Shown piece by piece: positions 10,413 through 21,524 of a DNA stretch of 64,000 nucleotides; the stretch's first letter is position 1; the number at the start of each line of letters is the position of its first letter. The stretch comes from Euphorbia lathyris. Its lineage: Eukaryota > Streptophyta > Magnoliopsida > Malpighiales > Euphorbiaceae. The position numbers and the translations under genes were made by a program. The notes under the pieces are model-generated. The model was not told the DNA's origin. It ran no database searches and worked only from the letters and a program-made list of their open reading frames with translations. The stretch is taken from assembly GCF_963576675.1 (NCBI RefSeq), contig NC_088919.1:42864501-42928500 (forward strand), given 5' to 3'.

Positions 10413-10810
10413 CTTCTCAACTTGGCTAAAAAAACAATAGCTTCACACGTCAGATATTGTTGACGTGGAAGCATAGTTAGAGGTTTTCAGAGTTCATTAA
10501 CATAATGTTAATTACAATCAAAACCATCATAACCACTAAAACATCTTATAGAATTAATAATGAATATTAATTCCATTTAATTCAATTAGTAAGATTTATT
10601 TCTCTAGTAACCACCATGTGGTTTGTGAAGATTAAATTAAATGCAAGCTGACATGTCAATTTTCCATATAGTTGTTCTTCTCAACTTGACAAAAAGAAAA
10701 AAAAAACAATAGCTTGACACGTCTGATATTAATGACGTGAAAGCATAATTAGAGGTTTTCAGAGTTCAGCTATTATATATATGATATCATGTAAAGTGAC
10801 ATCGTGTCGA
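10413..10810. repeat. AT-rich spacer with an 84-bp imperfect direct repeat
   Basis: The block at 10413-10496 (CTTCTCAACTTGGC ... GAGGTTTTCAGAGTTCA) recurs at 10677-10768 with substitutions and a longer A tract. The two are separated by about 180 bp of AT-rich DNA with no ORF. The first copy abuts the S1 LTR, so S1 inserted at the edge of, or within, this older repeat. Confidence 0.65.
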
Positions 10811-11313
10811 TGATGTCATGAACATCCCCTTCTCATGGATAAAAGATCGCATCAAGATTAAAGCCAAGCCCATAAGTGGGATGATGGCCCAAGTGTAATA
10901 GCAAAAGGCTTAGCCACATCCAGTCCAAGCTCATAATCAACACGCACGGTTTTGGGTCCAATCACCAAGAGAAACCTCTGGAACCCTTCGAGATAAAGGA
11001 TTCCTCTCAGGATTCAGACTCTTGGGGGAATAAGAATCCTAAACTCATAATTCCTAAAAGAGGTAACAACTTTAAACCTGATCAAACACTATTAATAGAC
11101 AAGTATAAGCACAAGGTTTGGTACATTAACTGTTATATCAAAACCTATTCTTACCCTCTTATTCGATCCTAAATCACAATCTGACTTAGGCATCGGAGCG
11201 AGTTCGCCAGACTCGGGCCCCGTCTAACCTACTTACTATTTTGTAGAGCCATAATGATGTCGGGTCATAGTTACGGCCTAGACACGTAAACAGGACCAGG
11301 TAATAAGTTTTCA
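10811..11313 (+). mobile_element. Gypsy LTR-like segment (F), left end approximate
   Basis: The right end is set by a TTTTCA terminus one base before a perfect tRNA-Phe primer site at 11315. The left end is placed at a TG around 10811-10814 and is uncertain. Internally it has a plant gypsy U5-like text (TCTGACTTAGGCATCGGAG). There is no coding sequence on the plus strand. It is likely the 5' LTR of a Tat-type element in plus orientation. Confidence 0.55.
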
Positions 11314-11314
11314 T

Positions 11315-11331
11315 TGGTGCGGTGAGCGTGG
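11315..11331 (+). promoter_or_regulatory. Primer-binding site of segment F (tRNA-Phe)
   Basis: TGGTGCGGTGAGCGTGG matches the complement of the 3' end of plant tRNA-Phe over 17 bases (tRNA sequence recalled, not searched). It follows an LTR-like CA end with one spacer base. Element II has the same site with one change. Confidence 0.75.
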
Positions 11332-11950
11332 AGCTTGTGGAAGAAGGGGAGGAAGGAATACCCTCAGGCATCGATCTGAACGCAGCACAAGTTGCCTCAG
11401 CCTCCTCCTCAACATGTTTCTTCATAGCCAATTAGTGAGCTAGCAATTTGAGCCACACATTACTCATGTTAGAACCTGCACACACAGGAATTAAAAAAAT
11501 CAAAATAACTAAAAGGAAGTGATCATTCATACCTCTAAAAATATGATTATAGGTAGGGGTCCTCTCTAGATGAACACTGTGGTGCTCATTAACCACCAAA
11601 AATGGCATATTCTCCGCCAAATGACTCAACAGCTGATCCCTTGTGAAGGTAAGACGTAGATTAGTCAAACAATCGTACATATCTTGTTCATCATCAGTAA
11701 GAGAGGACAAGTCTCAAAAGGCATTTTTCTCCATGGCAGTCGAGTTCCAAGAGCAGCGGAAGGGAAACCCAAAGGGGTAAAGAGAATCCCTAATAACTTT
11801 GTTCTCTTCGTCCTTATGAAGACAAATCCAGAACCATCGAGGTTTAAACTTGTTTTTGGAGGGTTTATTGTTCACAAAAGGTGGAAGATTAGTGGGAAGC
11901 TTTAAAATCCATAATGAGTCATCAATTAGTCTTCGATTAGGAGCCCAAAT
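11332..11950 (-). pseudogene. Antisense transposon ORF fragment with an intron, downstream of the segment F primer site
   Basis: On the minus strand, protein-like segments run from about 11950 to 11332: NRRLIDDSLWILKLPTNLPP, then FWICLHKDEENKVI, DDEQDMYDCLTNLRLTFTRD and AMKKHVEEEAEATCAAF. A stop follows the first piece near 11714. A GTATGAATG donor after a GAG and a GTGTGTGCAG acceptor suggest an intron of about 70 bp around 11470-11540. The general style recalls the antisense gypsy-type ORFs (Transposase_28-like) of Tat elements, but the match is weak. The S2 LTR cuts it at 11951. It lies antisense right beside a primer site, which is an unusual place. Confidence 0.4.
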
Positions 11951-12229
11951 TGTTGGTCCCGTATAACGTAATAGGATTAGTTCCAAGGGGGGTTAGGAAC
12001 TAATATAACTTTTTCTCTTAATAATGCTGACTTAATTGAATGTTTGATAGTTTAACTCAGTTTTAGGTCAGCAAGGCTGAGTGTGATGTGAGACAGCTTT
12101 AATCAGATGCCGACTAGAGCTGTTTCCGTTGTGAGTTGGGAAGTAACACTTGAGTCAGTTTTCAACTCAGCACTCAGATTACTCAGCTTCAGATTGTACA
12201 GATTATTTACTGAGTAATTTTAAGCAAGC

Positions 12230-12230
<1 letters not shown>

Positions 12231-12294
<64 letters not shown>
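12231..12294. repeat. Compound (AC)n(AT)n microsatellite in S2
   Basis: About 15 AC dinucleotides are followed directly by about 17 AT dinucleotides. The S1 LTR lacks this tract at the aligned place. A small ORF spanning it is spurious. Confidence 0.95.
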
Positions 12295-12296
<2 letters not shown>

Positions 12297-12879
12297 AGAG
12301 AAAGGGTTAGAGTTTACTCAGCAGACTTATCCTGGTTCGGCCTCTCCGCCTACGTCCAGTCCCCGAAATCCTTCCGAGCTTTTTCAATCCTCTACTGAGC
12401 TCTTTAAAGGTAGAGCACAAACCGTTTACAATAGCAACTGAGTATGCAAGAGTACCGTCCTCTATTCGTCTACTCAATCCTATCTACCACTGAACACTAT
12501 AACCGAGTATTCAGATTTTCTCTACCACTGAGTATTATAACCGAGTACTCAGCTTCACTCTTCTAACCTTTTACAAATGATAAGAAATTGTTCTTAATAC
12601 AACAAAGAACACTTTAGATGACAGAATCAATCTAGACTTTTACACATTGATTGGAATTTGCTGTAAGAGCTTGTTTTTTCTTTTCAGACAACTTCTATTT
12701 TGGATTATCACTTAGTGAAGATTTTGCTTGTCTGTATGTCTCTTGTGTATGTGTGTTTGATCCAAGTGATGATTTGGCCTATTTATAACAATCTTTGGTT
12801 GCCAATGATTCGCGTAATTGCCCATTCCGTCATAAATCTCCTGCATGTGGACCAAATCCAGATCTTGTTGTCTCAACCA

Positions 12880-13260
12880 CGCCCCGCGTAGACTGGGATG
12901 CGCCTCGCGTGTTTGAGTTTCTGAGATTTTATTGCTTGAATTGGGTCATTTACTCACTGCGTAGCTGAGGCACGCCCCGCGTAAATGAGTCTCTGAGCTT
13001 TTTGCATTGAAGAACTTCCTTACACGCCCCGCGTGTAAGGTGGTACGTCCCGCGTAGGGTAGTTGACTCAGGGAGACCATGCAGTCTGACTTTCAGGATT
13101 AGGCTTATCATTTCTGACACATGTTCCACATCTCGCGTGGTTGTTGATACGCCTCGCGTATTGCTGAGTAGATCCCACGTGATACCTGTGGATAGGGCAA
13201 TTATTTCTAACTAAGTGTTCCACGCCCCGCATGAGGAGTGATACGCCCTGCGTATTTTGG
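12880..13260. repeat. Dispersed ACGCCCCGCGTA-type motif, about ten copies
   Basis: Variants of CGCCCCGCGT, CGCCTCGCGT, CGTCCCGCGT and CATCTCGCGT recur every 20-60 bp in the presumed U3 of S2. They often come in pairs (for example near 12881/12901, 13025/13048, 13130/13150, 13220/13245). The spacing is irregular and there is no coding sense. Confidence 0.65.
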
Positions 13261-13491
13261 TAGATTTTCACTTCTTGCTCGTACCTGAAATACAATTCTC
13301 GAGAGCCGAGTTAGCTTGACATTTTATTTTCTAAATTAATAAAAAATAAGGAAAATTATCCGAAAGTACGGAATTTATTTTTATTTCGTTATTTTATTTA
13401 AAACACTCTATTTTTGCAATCAAACTTATTCATTTCATCTAAAACTAGACCGTAAATCATGCTAAAAGATAGGGACGAAACGCCCCTATCA

Positions 13492-16400
13492 CTATACACC
13501 GTATATTACCGAACTCGGTTCATCAAGCAAATCGTGAGTCCTTGCTTTTTTTATTACTAATTTTTTCAAGTTTTGTATTTTATTATTATTATTTTTGTTT
13601 CTTCAACTCACAACCACTCTTTTTAAAAACAAAAATTCTCTAACTCATTAATCTTTGTTTTGTTTTTGTGCAGATAATACTTGTTTATGTCATGCTACGA
13701 TAAAGACTTTTTAGCCTAGACTACATCTAGCTCAAAAGTCGGGAAAGCTCGGAATATCACGGCCAGTAACCACACTATAATTAGCGAATATACTTTCTTC
13801 CGACATTTTTTACTCTATCTTCCGCACTTCTTCGTCTTTCCCCAACTTGTATGTTTCTTACTCTCTTTCACTAGTAATTATGATTCTATCTATAATTTTT
13901 CGTTTATATCCATTGATTTGTTTTTTTTCTTATTATAAAAATTAGGGAAGGAGCAAAAGCATGCTACGAACGTATTTTTTTCTTTCTTCCGCCATTATTT
14001 CCGATTCATTTTTTACTTTAACTTAATTAATGGAGTAGGAAGGAGTTGGCCATACACCATATATTACCGAACTCGGTTCATAAAGGAAATCATGAGTCCT
14101 TGTGTTTTTTATTACTAGTTTTTTCAAGTTTTGTATTTTATTATTATTATTATTATTGTTTCTTGAACTCACAACCACTCTTTTTAAAAACAAAAATTCT
14201 CTAACTCATTAATCTTTGTTTTGTTTTTGTGCAGATAATACATGTTTATATCATGCTACGATAAAGACTTTTGAGTCTAGACTACATCTAGCTCAAAAGT
14301 CGGGAAAGCTCGGAATATCACGGCCAGTAACCACACTATAATTAGCGAATATACTTTCTTCCGACATTTTTTACTCTATCTTCCACACTTGTTCGTCTTT
14401 CTCCAACTTGTATGTTTCTTTCTCTTTTTCACTGGTAATTATGATTCTATCTATAATTTTTCATTTATATCCAGTGATTTGTTTTTTTTTTCTTATTATA
14501 AAAATTAGGGAAGGAGAAAAAGCATGCTACGAACATATTTTTTTCTTTCTTCCGCCATTATTTTCGATTCATTTTTTACTTTAACTTAATAAATAGAGTA
14601 GGAAGGAGTTGGCTATACACCGTATATTACCGAACTCGGTTCATCAAGGAAATCGTGAGTCCTTGTTTTTTTTATTACTAATGTTTTCAAGTTTTGTATT
14701 TTATTATTATTATTTTTGTTTCTTCAACTCAAAACCACTATTTTTAAAAACTAAATTCTTTAACTCATTAATCTTTGTTTTATTTTTGTGCAGATAATAC
14801 TTGTTTATGTCATGCTACGATAAAGACTTTTGAGTCTAGACTACATCTAGCTCAAAAGTCGGGAAAGCTCGGAATATCACGGCCAGTAACCACACTATAA
14901 TTAGCGAATATACTTTCTTCCGACATTTTTTACTCTATCTTCCGCACTTCTTCGTCTTTCCCCAACTTGTATGTTTCTTACTCTCTTTCACTAGTAATTA
15001 TGATTCTATCTATAATTTTTCGTTTATATCCATTGATTTGTTTTTTTTCTTATTATAAAAATTAGGGAAGGAGCAAAAGCATGCTACGAACGTATTTTTT
15101 TCTTTCTTCCGCCATTATTTCCGATTCATTTTTTACTTTAACTTAATTAATGGAGTAGGAAGGAGTTGGCCATACACCATATATTACCGAACTCGGTTCA
15201 TAAAGGAAATCATGAGTCCTTGTGTTTTTTATTACTAGTTTTTTCAAGTTTTGTATTTTATTATTATTATTATTATTGTTTCTTGAACTCACAACCACTC
15301 TTTTTAAAAACAAAAATTCTCTAACTCATTAATCTTTGTTTTGTTTTTGTGCAGATAATACATGTTTATATCATGCTACGATAAAGACTTTTGAGTCTAG
15401 ACTACATCTAGCTCAAAAGTCGGGAAAGCTCGGAATATCACGGCCAGTAACCACACTATAATTAGCGAATATACTTTCTTCCGACATTTTTTACTCTATC
15501 TTCCACACTTGTTCGTCTTTCTCCAACTTGTATGTTTCTTTCTCTTTTTCACTGGTAATTATGATTCTATCTATAATTTTTCATTTATATCCAGTGATTT
15601 GTTTTTTTTTTCTTATTATAAAAATTAGGGAAGGAGAAAAAGCATGCTACGAACATATTTTTTTCTTTCTTCCGCCATTATTTTCGATTCATTTTTTACT
15701 TTAACTTAATAAATAGAGTAGGAAGGAGTTGGCTATACACCGTATATTACCGAACTCGGTTCATCAAGGAAATCGTGAGTCCTTGTTTTTTTTATTACTA
15801 ATGTTTTCAAGTTTTGTATTTTATTATTATTATTTTTGTTTCTTCAACTCAAAACCACTATTTTTAAAAACTAAATTCTTTAACTCATTAATCTTTGTTT
15901 TATTTTTGTGCAGATAATACTTGTTTATGTCATGCTACGATAAAGACTTTTGAGTCTAGACTACATCTAGCTCAAAAGTCGGGAAAGCTCGGAATATCAC
16001 GGCCAGTAACCACACTATAATTAGCGAATATACTTTCTTCCGACATTTTTTACTCTATCTTCCGCACTTCTTCGTCTTTCCCCAACTTGTATGTTTCTTA
16101 CTCTCTTTCACTAGTAATTATGATTCTATCTATAATTTTTCGTTTATATCCATTGATTTGTTTTTTTTCTTATTATAAAAATTAGGGAAGGAGCAAAAGC
16201 ATGCTACGAACGTATTTTTTTCTTTCTTCCGCCATTATTTCCGATTCATTTTTTACTTTAACTTAATTAATGGAGTAGGAAGGAGTTGGCCATACACCAT
16301 ATATTACCGAACTCGGTTCATAAAGGAAATCATGAGTCCTTGTGTTTTTTATTACTAGTTTTTTCAAGTTTTGTATTTTATTATTATTATTATTATTGTT

Positions 16401-16978
16401 TCTTGAACTCACAACCACTCTTTTTAAAAACAAAAATTCTCTAACTCATTAATCTTTTTTTGTTTTTGTGCAGATAATACTTATTTATGTCATTCTACGA
16501 TAAAGGCTTTTGAGTCAGACTACATCTAGCTCAAAAGTTGGGAAAGCTCGGAATATCACGGCCAGTACCCACACTATAATTAGCAAATATACTTTCTTCC
16601 GACATTTTTTACTCTATCTTTCGCTCTTTTTCGTCTTTCTCCAACTTGTATGTTTCTTTCTCTCTTTCACTGGTAGTTATGATTCTATCTATAATTTCTT
16701 CCGACATTTTTTACTCTATCTTCCGCACTTGTTCGTCTTTCTCCAACTTGTATGTTTCTTACTCTCTTTCACTGGTAATTATGATTCTATCTATAATTTT
16801 TCGTTTATATCCATTGATTTGTTTTTTTTCTTATTATAAAAATTAGGGAAGGAGCAAAAGCATGCTACGAACGTATTTTTTTCTTTCTTCCGCCATTATT
16901 TCCGATTCATTTTTTACTTTAACTTAATTAATGGAGTAGGAAGGAGTTGGCTATACACCATATATTACCGAACTCGAT
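13492..16978 (+). repeat. Left arm of the tandem array (about 560-bp subunits in 1120-bp units)
   Basis: The landmark (C)TATACACC(A/G)TATATTACCG recurs at 13492, 14051, 14613, 15172, 15733, 16291 and 16951. Subunits alternate between two types, giving a 1120-bp higher-order unit. Blocks at 13741, 14861 and 15981 look identical. Each subunit contains a donor-like ATC|GTGAGT, a T-rich tract and TTTTGTGCAG, resembling a 140-bp intron. The last subunit (16291-16950) has an extra internal 100-bp duplication and leads into NET1 sequence. The array is cut at its left by S2-linked DNA. There is no coding ORF; the repeated small ORFs are products of the repeat. Confidence 0.9.
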
Positions 16979-17166
16979 ATGGATGTCAAAGTCAAACAAA
17001 TGATCAAACTTATTGAAGAGGATGCAGATTCGTTTGCAAGGAGGGCAGAGATGTATTATAAGAAACGCCCAGAGCTTATGAAAATGGTGGAAGAGTTTTA
17101 CAGAGCATATCGTGCCTTGGCTGAAAGATATGATCATACAACTGGAGTCATTCATTAGGCACATCG
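16979..17166 (+). pseudogene. NET1-like: NETWORKED1-like NAB-domain exon fragment, left half (split by element I)
   Basis: The frame reads [20 protein letters not shown], then [13 protein letters not shown] and [16 protein letters not shown]. This is the conserved NAB (KIP1-like, PF07765) domain of plant NET1 proteins, which tether actin filaments to membranes. The first exon of such genes (start Met to about residue 40) is absent. An in-frame TAG at 17156-17158 replaces the Arg-Gln seen in other copies. It is interrupted at CATCG (17162-17166) by copia I and resumes at 56171. Confidence 0.88.
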
Positions 17167-18486
17167 TGTTGGGGTTTAGTGTCCTATAGACAATTGTTCT
17201 AGGATACAAACTTAATGTAAATGAATTGTTCTTTATATCATTTGTTTAATAAGATATATGTTTTATAACTATATAAAGGCAATCCCTTTTAAGCACTAAA
17301 TATAGTCTAATAAAAGGAAATCCGTAAGTTTATTTAAAGTGATTATAAAGTGTTCATACAAGCATGAAGTGAGACAAAACTTTATAGTAAACTGATAAAC
17401 TTAAAACCACCCCAAGTCAAATGATATGTTTGGGATTGACATATCACTGTTGAGACTTGTATGTAACAATGTCTTCTGTCCGACAGAAAGCTGATCTCAC
17501 AAGCTTCATATATACAGATATCTAGACAGTTACATAGATCCGATGAAACGTTGTTCATTAGGATTGGGGATCCGATTTGAGATAACAGGATGGGTAGATT
17601 CATCATTGTCAGCTGTTCATCTCATTGGTATAACTAATCCTCGGACTCAAAGGAATATTAATTGGTATTCTGGATTACGGAATGTGATGCTTTGACTCTG
17701 GTGTAACACGATCCTTAACAGAGATGACTCTGGGGTGTGAACAGTAGACGTTGGGTATCACAGGAAAAAATTGCGGAGTCGTTATATATTGGATTGAGCA
17801 TTTATCACTCCCGATAAATGGGAGATACATCCATGGATCGCTTGTGGAAGACTCGACTCTAAATCCTTGCAAGGTGATAGCTTAAGAGTAAGAAATACAG
17901 ATTTCACTTAACCTACCTTTTTGAGCTGACTCGGCCTGTACAAGTAAAATGAACGTCTCGCTATATGTGACTTGACATCACCCATAGTCATAAGATTCAG
18001 TTCAAGGATGTAGTTGATAAAGGATCGAATTATACTGTAACTAATACGGAAAGGTTAACGACAGAATCAACCTGTCTTCTTATAGCTCTGGGGGAATGAT
18101 TACGGACTTGCTAATCACATACTCTGTACATCATTCCGTTATGCAAAGATTAAATATAATTCTTTGAAAATTAATTTAATAACGTTGCATACGGCTAGAA
18201 GCAATAAGAACCTAATGGATCATACATAAGACTTGGAACCTAAAAGAGAGATAGATGTTAATTAATTGATAGAAGCCCAATTGAGCCCAATAAGGCCCAT
18301 GGACATAAGGGGGTCGAAATTCATGTAGTGATATACATGAATAATTAATTTGATTTTGTTAATCTTAATTAGATTAGGAATATGAATTAAATTAATTAAG
18401 AGATAATTAAGTTAGGAGTTTTAATTAGATTAATATACTCATATTATTATCCAATAAGGTTATTATTATTATCCTTAATATATTAG
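17167..18486 (+). mobile_element. 5' LTR of element I, first part
   Basis: It aligns with 54082 onward of the other LTR with scattered substitutions and a short indel near 17622. It stops at ATTAG (18482-18486), the target site of element II. The small ORFs on the minus strand are also present in the other LTR and are not genes. Confidence 0.9.
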
Positions 18487-18960
18487 TGATGACAGGTAGA
18501 GAAATTCTGATCAACTTCCGTCCCTGTGGGGGCGTCGTTGGGTTCGACGGGGGGAAGCTCCGATGCCAAAGTCAGAAAGGAAGAACAAAAGGGCAAACTG
18601 AATTGACAAAGGGTAAGGGAATGTGTCTACTTGGATAGCCTGAGACGTAGGCTATATATGGCTAGAAAGTTGTAACCTTCAGTAACTAGAAAGTCTCCAT
18701 TAATGTTCCATTAATGGCGGTTATAAGTTATCTTTAAGCTGGCGGTAAGCTAATTGATAGCTCATTAATGGTCTTTATGGCTAGGTCGGCTCAGCCGTTA
18801 TAATGGCGAATGAGTGTTCAAGGAGATTCGCCCCATAGGTTCGCCGGTGGGTCTCCTTTGATGGGTCCTTGGAGATCCGCCAGTCGGATCTCGTCAATAC
18901 GTGGCGTTTCCTTAGGTGAATATCCCCCTTAGTCCTCGGGATAATATCTCAATATTATCA
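18487..18960 (-). mobile_element. 3' LTR of element II (474 bp)
   Basis: Both LTRs share TG...CA ends and nearly all bases. The other copy is 8 bp longer through a local duplication (GTGATCCG near 48036). A minus-strand TATA-like TATATAGC lies at 18651-18658. High LTR similarity suggests a fairly recent insertion. Confidence 0.93.
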
Positions 18961-18985
18961 GAAGCCCCCCCTAAGTTCCCTTAAA
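18961..18985 (-). other. Polypurine tract of element II
   Basis: The minus strand reads AAGGGAACTTAGGGGGGGCTTC up to the LTR boundary, with a G7 run. It lies at the expected place for plus-strand priming. Confidence 0.75.
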
Positions 18986-19520
18986 GTCCTTTAGGGCTTT
19001 TGAGCTTCTACGCGCCATCATGACTACCTGCATTAATGAGCACTCTGTTCGATGCCAATCGCAGAGTGACACGTGTAACAAGCGCCCTGTCCAAGGAAAG
19101 AGAAGACGCCTTCTTCTTCTTTCTCTTTCTCTTTCTTCCCTATTTCGTTTTCATTTGCCTTTTCACTGCTTCGAAGCTTTTCCTGGGAGTTTCAGAGTTC
19201 CTTCAAAGCTTTTTTACATGTAAGTTCATCTTTTCTCATTCTATTTTCTCTGAATGTTTAGGAGTTCTTCGTCCTCTTCTAGATCAACCTCTGAGCTTTT
19301 TAATTTGACCCCTCCCCCCGAAATTCTGGTTAGTTTTAGTTGGACTACATCGTCATCGGAAAATTCATCTTCCTTCGAGGACACAGCTTGTTCCGATTTA
19401 GTTGAGTTACTTAACTCGGCGTGTAATCGCTACCAAACTCGTTCCACTAGGAGTCAAATTCTTTCTACTTCAGCCACCGGTGCCGCGCCGGCCGTAGATT
19501 TTATGTGTTTTTTGGGAACA
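18986..19520 (+). promoter_or_regulatory. Probable 5' region of the antisense gene, with a leader intron
   Basis: A GTAAGTTCATC donor at about 19219 and a TGTTTAG acceptor at about 19260 outline a short intron ahead of the preferred ATG. This suggests a spliced leader transcribed from promoter activity near the 3' LTR. No clear TATA box was identified. The overlapping ORFs at 19020-19308 look non-coding. Confidence 0.35.
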
Positions 19521-21524
19521 ATGGCCTCTTCCTCTTCCCAGCCTAGGAAAAAGAATCCCCGAGCGGAGTCCACTTCGTCTCGCATGAGTGCCACGGATCT
19601 GGCGGATCTAGCGATTCGCTTCCCTTGGATCAATAACTATGAGACTCAATTAGCGGCGGCTCATCAACGTCCCTCCTGTCCGCCAAGTGGCTTTTTAACT
19701 GTGTATTGTAGTCACGTGGAGAGAGGGTTCCGACTTCCTCTTCCCAAGATGATGGCGGACATCCTTTCTTATTTTGATATCACCGCCAGCCAACTACACC
19801 CCAATGGCTGGTTGGATATTGCTTTAGATTGCTATCTAGCTTCGAACTTAGGGGTAGTATACACTGGGCGGATCTTTAGAGCTTTTCACAAACCGTCAAA
19901 GCGAAAGTCAGAGTCGTTCCTTACTTTTGCAAAATTTGGAGTGTATTCGCCATTCAGTGGCAAAATGTCCAATGTCCACTGTTGGGATGAGAAATTCTTC
20001 TACGTGAAGATAAACGAGGGCGAATCACTGGGTTTTCCAACATTCTGGAATCCCAAACCTCTACATATGGCGGGTGATATGCGAATACTGACGGCGAGTG
20101 ATGAGGTAGTGGCGGACCTCATGAAGAGTGTCAAGGCGGATGCCTGGACATATGCGGATGCTTTAGCCTTCATGATGAGCGATATTCCCCTGATTCACAA
20201 AGATGGGGACAAGTTCATTTACTCGAAGATTACACAGTTTGATCAAGGTAACTTTGTTTTCTTCTTGAACCTTGATTACTTTATTGTTTTCTTTGGCAGG
20301 GGTTTATCTAAGGCCAATCACGCTCTTGCAGAGAAGCGTAGGAAGTTATTGAAGGACGAGGCCCGCAAGAAAGCTCAGGTGGCGAATCCTCAAAAGGACA
20401 CGTGGAAACATCTGGCGGATGCAATAGTTGATCCGCCTCTGAAAAGGAGGAAGCCTGCAGCTTCTGGTGGTCCCAAGTTTATGGCGGACGCCATGCGATC
20501 CGTAATGCCTACGGGAGAGATGGAACAAGTAGGTCGCCCCTATCCTTTGCCCGTTCATTATGTTTAGAATTTAAGTTTTGATCCTTACTTCTCCGTGCAG
20601 ACGGCGAAGCCTGACCTAGGCAAATACTGGTCCGCTAAGTATGGGGCCGAGGGATCCTTAGAGAATGAGTCTGTTATCAATGACTTGGATGAGGCGTTGG
20701 GCCAGTTGGGCGAAGTGCAGAGAAATCAGAATCAGATTCCAGGATCGATTCATGCGCAAAAGGGGAAGACTGAGCTTCTTACGATAGGTCCCCTTATTAG
20801 AAAGGAACTTTGTCAGAAAAAGCTATACCTTTGTTCTTTCATTTTTGACGAAAGGGTTTGCCTTTGACAGATGTATACTCGTATTCGTGCTATGGAGGCG
20901 AAGCTCCTTCAAGGTGTGGCGGATAAGGCTACCATAGATAGGCTGGAGAAGGAAATAGCCGATGCCAGGGCGAATATAGCATCCGCCATGACTGCCATGG
21001 CCCTTAAGGATGCCGAGATAAAGAAGCTGAAGGAGAAGATTGAGGCTGATGCCAAGGAGCTCGAGAATGCTGTAGGAGAAGCTGAGTACATGGCTGGCGA
21101 GCAGGCTTTCTTTTACGGCGAACTGATCATGGCGTATGTCTCGCTGGCGCATCCTGAGATCGATTTCACAGATCCGCAGTTCGTCGTTCCAGAGCCAGAA
21201 GATGTTCTTAAATTTAACAAAATTCCTGACATCAAGGAATACCTCCGAGACTATGTTCGGAAATGGATGAAGGGACCCGTTGAAGAAAGCAAACCTGCCA
21301 CCACCGTCCAGCTAGTGGATCTTGAAGAAGTGCCCCCGAAGTCTAGTGAGGAGCTGATAACCGATGGCACCGTTCTTCCTGGGGAAACACTTTTTGTGGA
21401 AAAGGAAGTCCCCTTGGCGAGCGTATCCGAGGCTGTCGAGAAGGAAGCCTCTCAAACAGGTGCTTCTCAAGCGGGTGCTTCTGGAGAGAAGAATGTTAAG
21501 GAGGATGCTCCTGTGATTACTTGA
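19521..21524 (+). CDS. Multi-exon antisense gene of element II (Transposase_28 / putative gypsy-type transposon ORF)
   Basis: On the plus strand, opposite to gag-pol, between pol and the 3' LTR. The ATG at 19521 (ACAATGGC context, MASSSSQPRKK) is favoured; the same frame is open from 19254. The core around residues 60-150 (GFLTVYCSHVERGFRLPLP, QLHPNGWLDIALDCYLASNL, GRIFRAFHK) has the pattern of PF04195. Exon 1 ends at 20528 before GTAGGT; exon 2 starts at 20601 after GTGCAG in phase 0; exon 3 starts at 20871 after TTTGACAG. The exon 2 donor is unclear. A 52-bp intron-like GTAACT...GGCAG lies at 20248-20299, but removing it breaks the frame. Exon 3 encodes a likely coiled coil (ATIDRLEKEIADARANI), then an acidic tail. 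The function is unknown. Confidence 0.7.

Larger units (their letters stand above)
11951..13491 (-). mobile_element. SIRE-like LTR S2 (diverged), outer extent uncertain
   Basis: It starts (plus view) TGTTGGTCCC and shares long blocks with the S1 LTR: the TTAGTTCCAAGG run, TTATCCTGGTTCGGCCTCT, GTAGAGCACAAACC and GAACACTTTAGATGA. A minus-strand TATA-like box lies at 12781-12788. Beyond about 12700 similarity to S1 fades into a part with repeated CGCGT words, then an AT-rich end closing at CCCCTATCA (13491). That could be its own U3 or a second fused fragment. No primer site or matching target duplication is seen, so it may be a solo or truncated LTR. Confidence 0.6.

Noticed and set aside
11315..11331. 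tRNA gene at the tRNA-like matches (also 8984, 47624, 63103)
   Set aside because: Only the 3'-end complement is present, next to LTR ends; no cloverleaf sequence surrounds it. These are primer-binding sites.
12150..12398. ORF of 82 codons across the (AC)n(AT)n tract
   Set aside because: Most of it is translated microsatellite inside an LTR.
13492..17166. Helitron as the vehicle of NET1 capture
   Set aside because: No 5' TC / 3' CTRR end with a terminal hairpin between A and T was found at the array borders; the borders are cut by other elements, so the idea is untestable here.
14609..17606. Small repeated ORFs in the array arms and in element I LTRs
   Set aside because: They recur only because the DNA repeats; content is Phe/Leu-rich translation of T-rich sequence.
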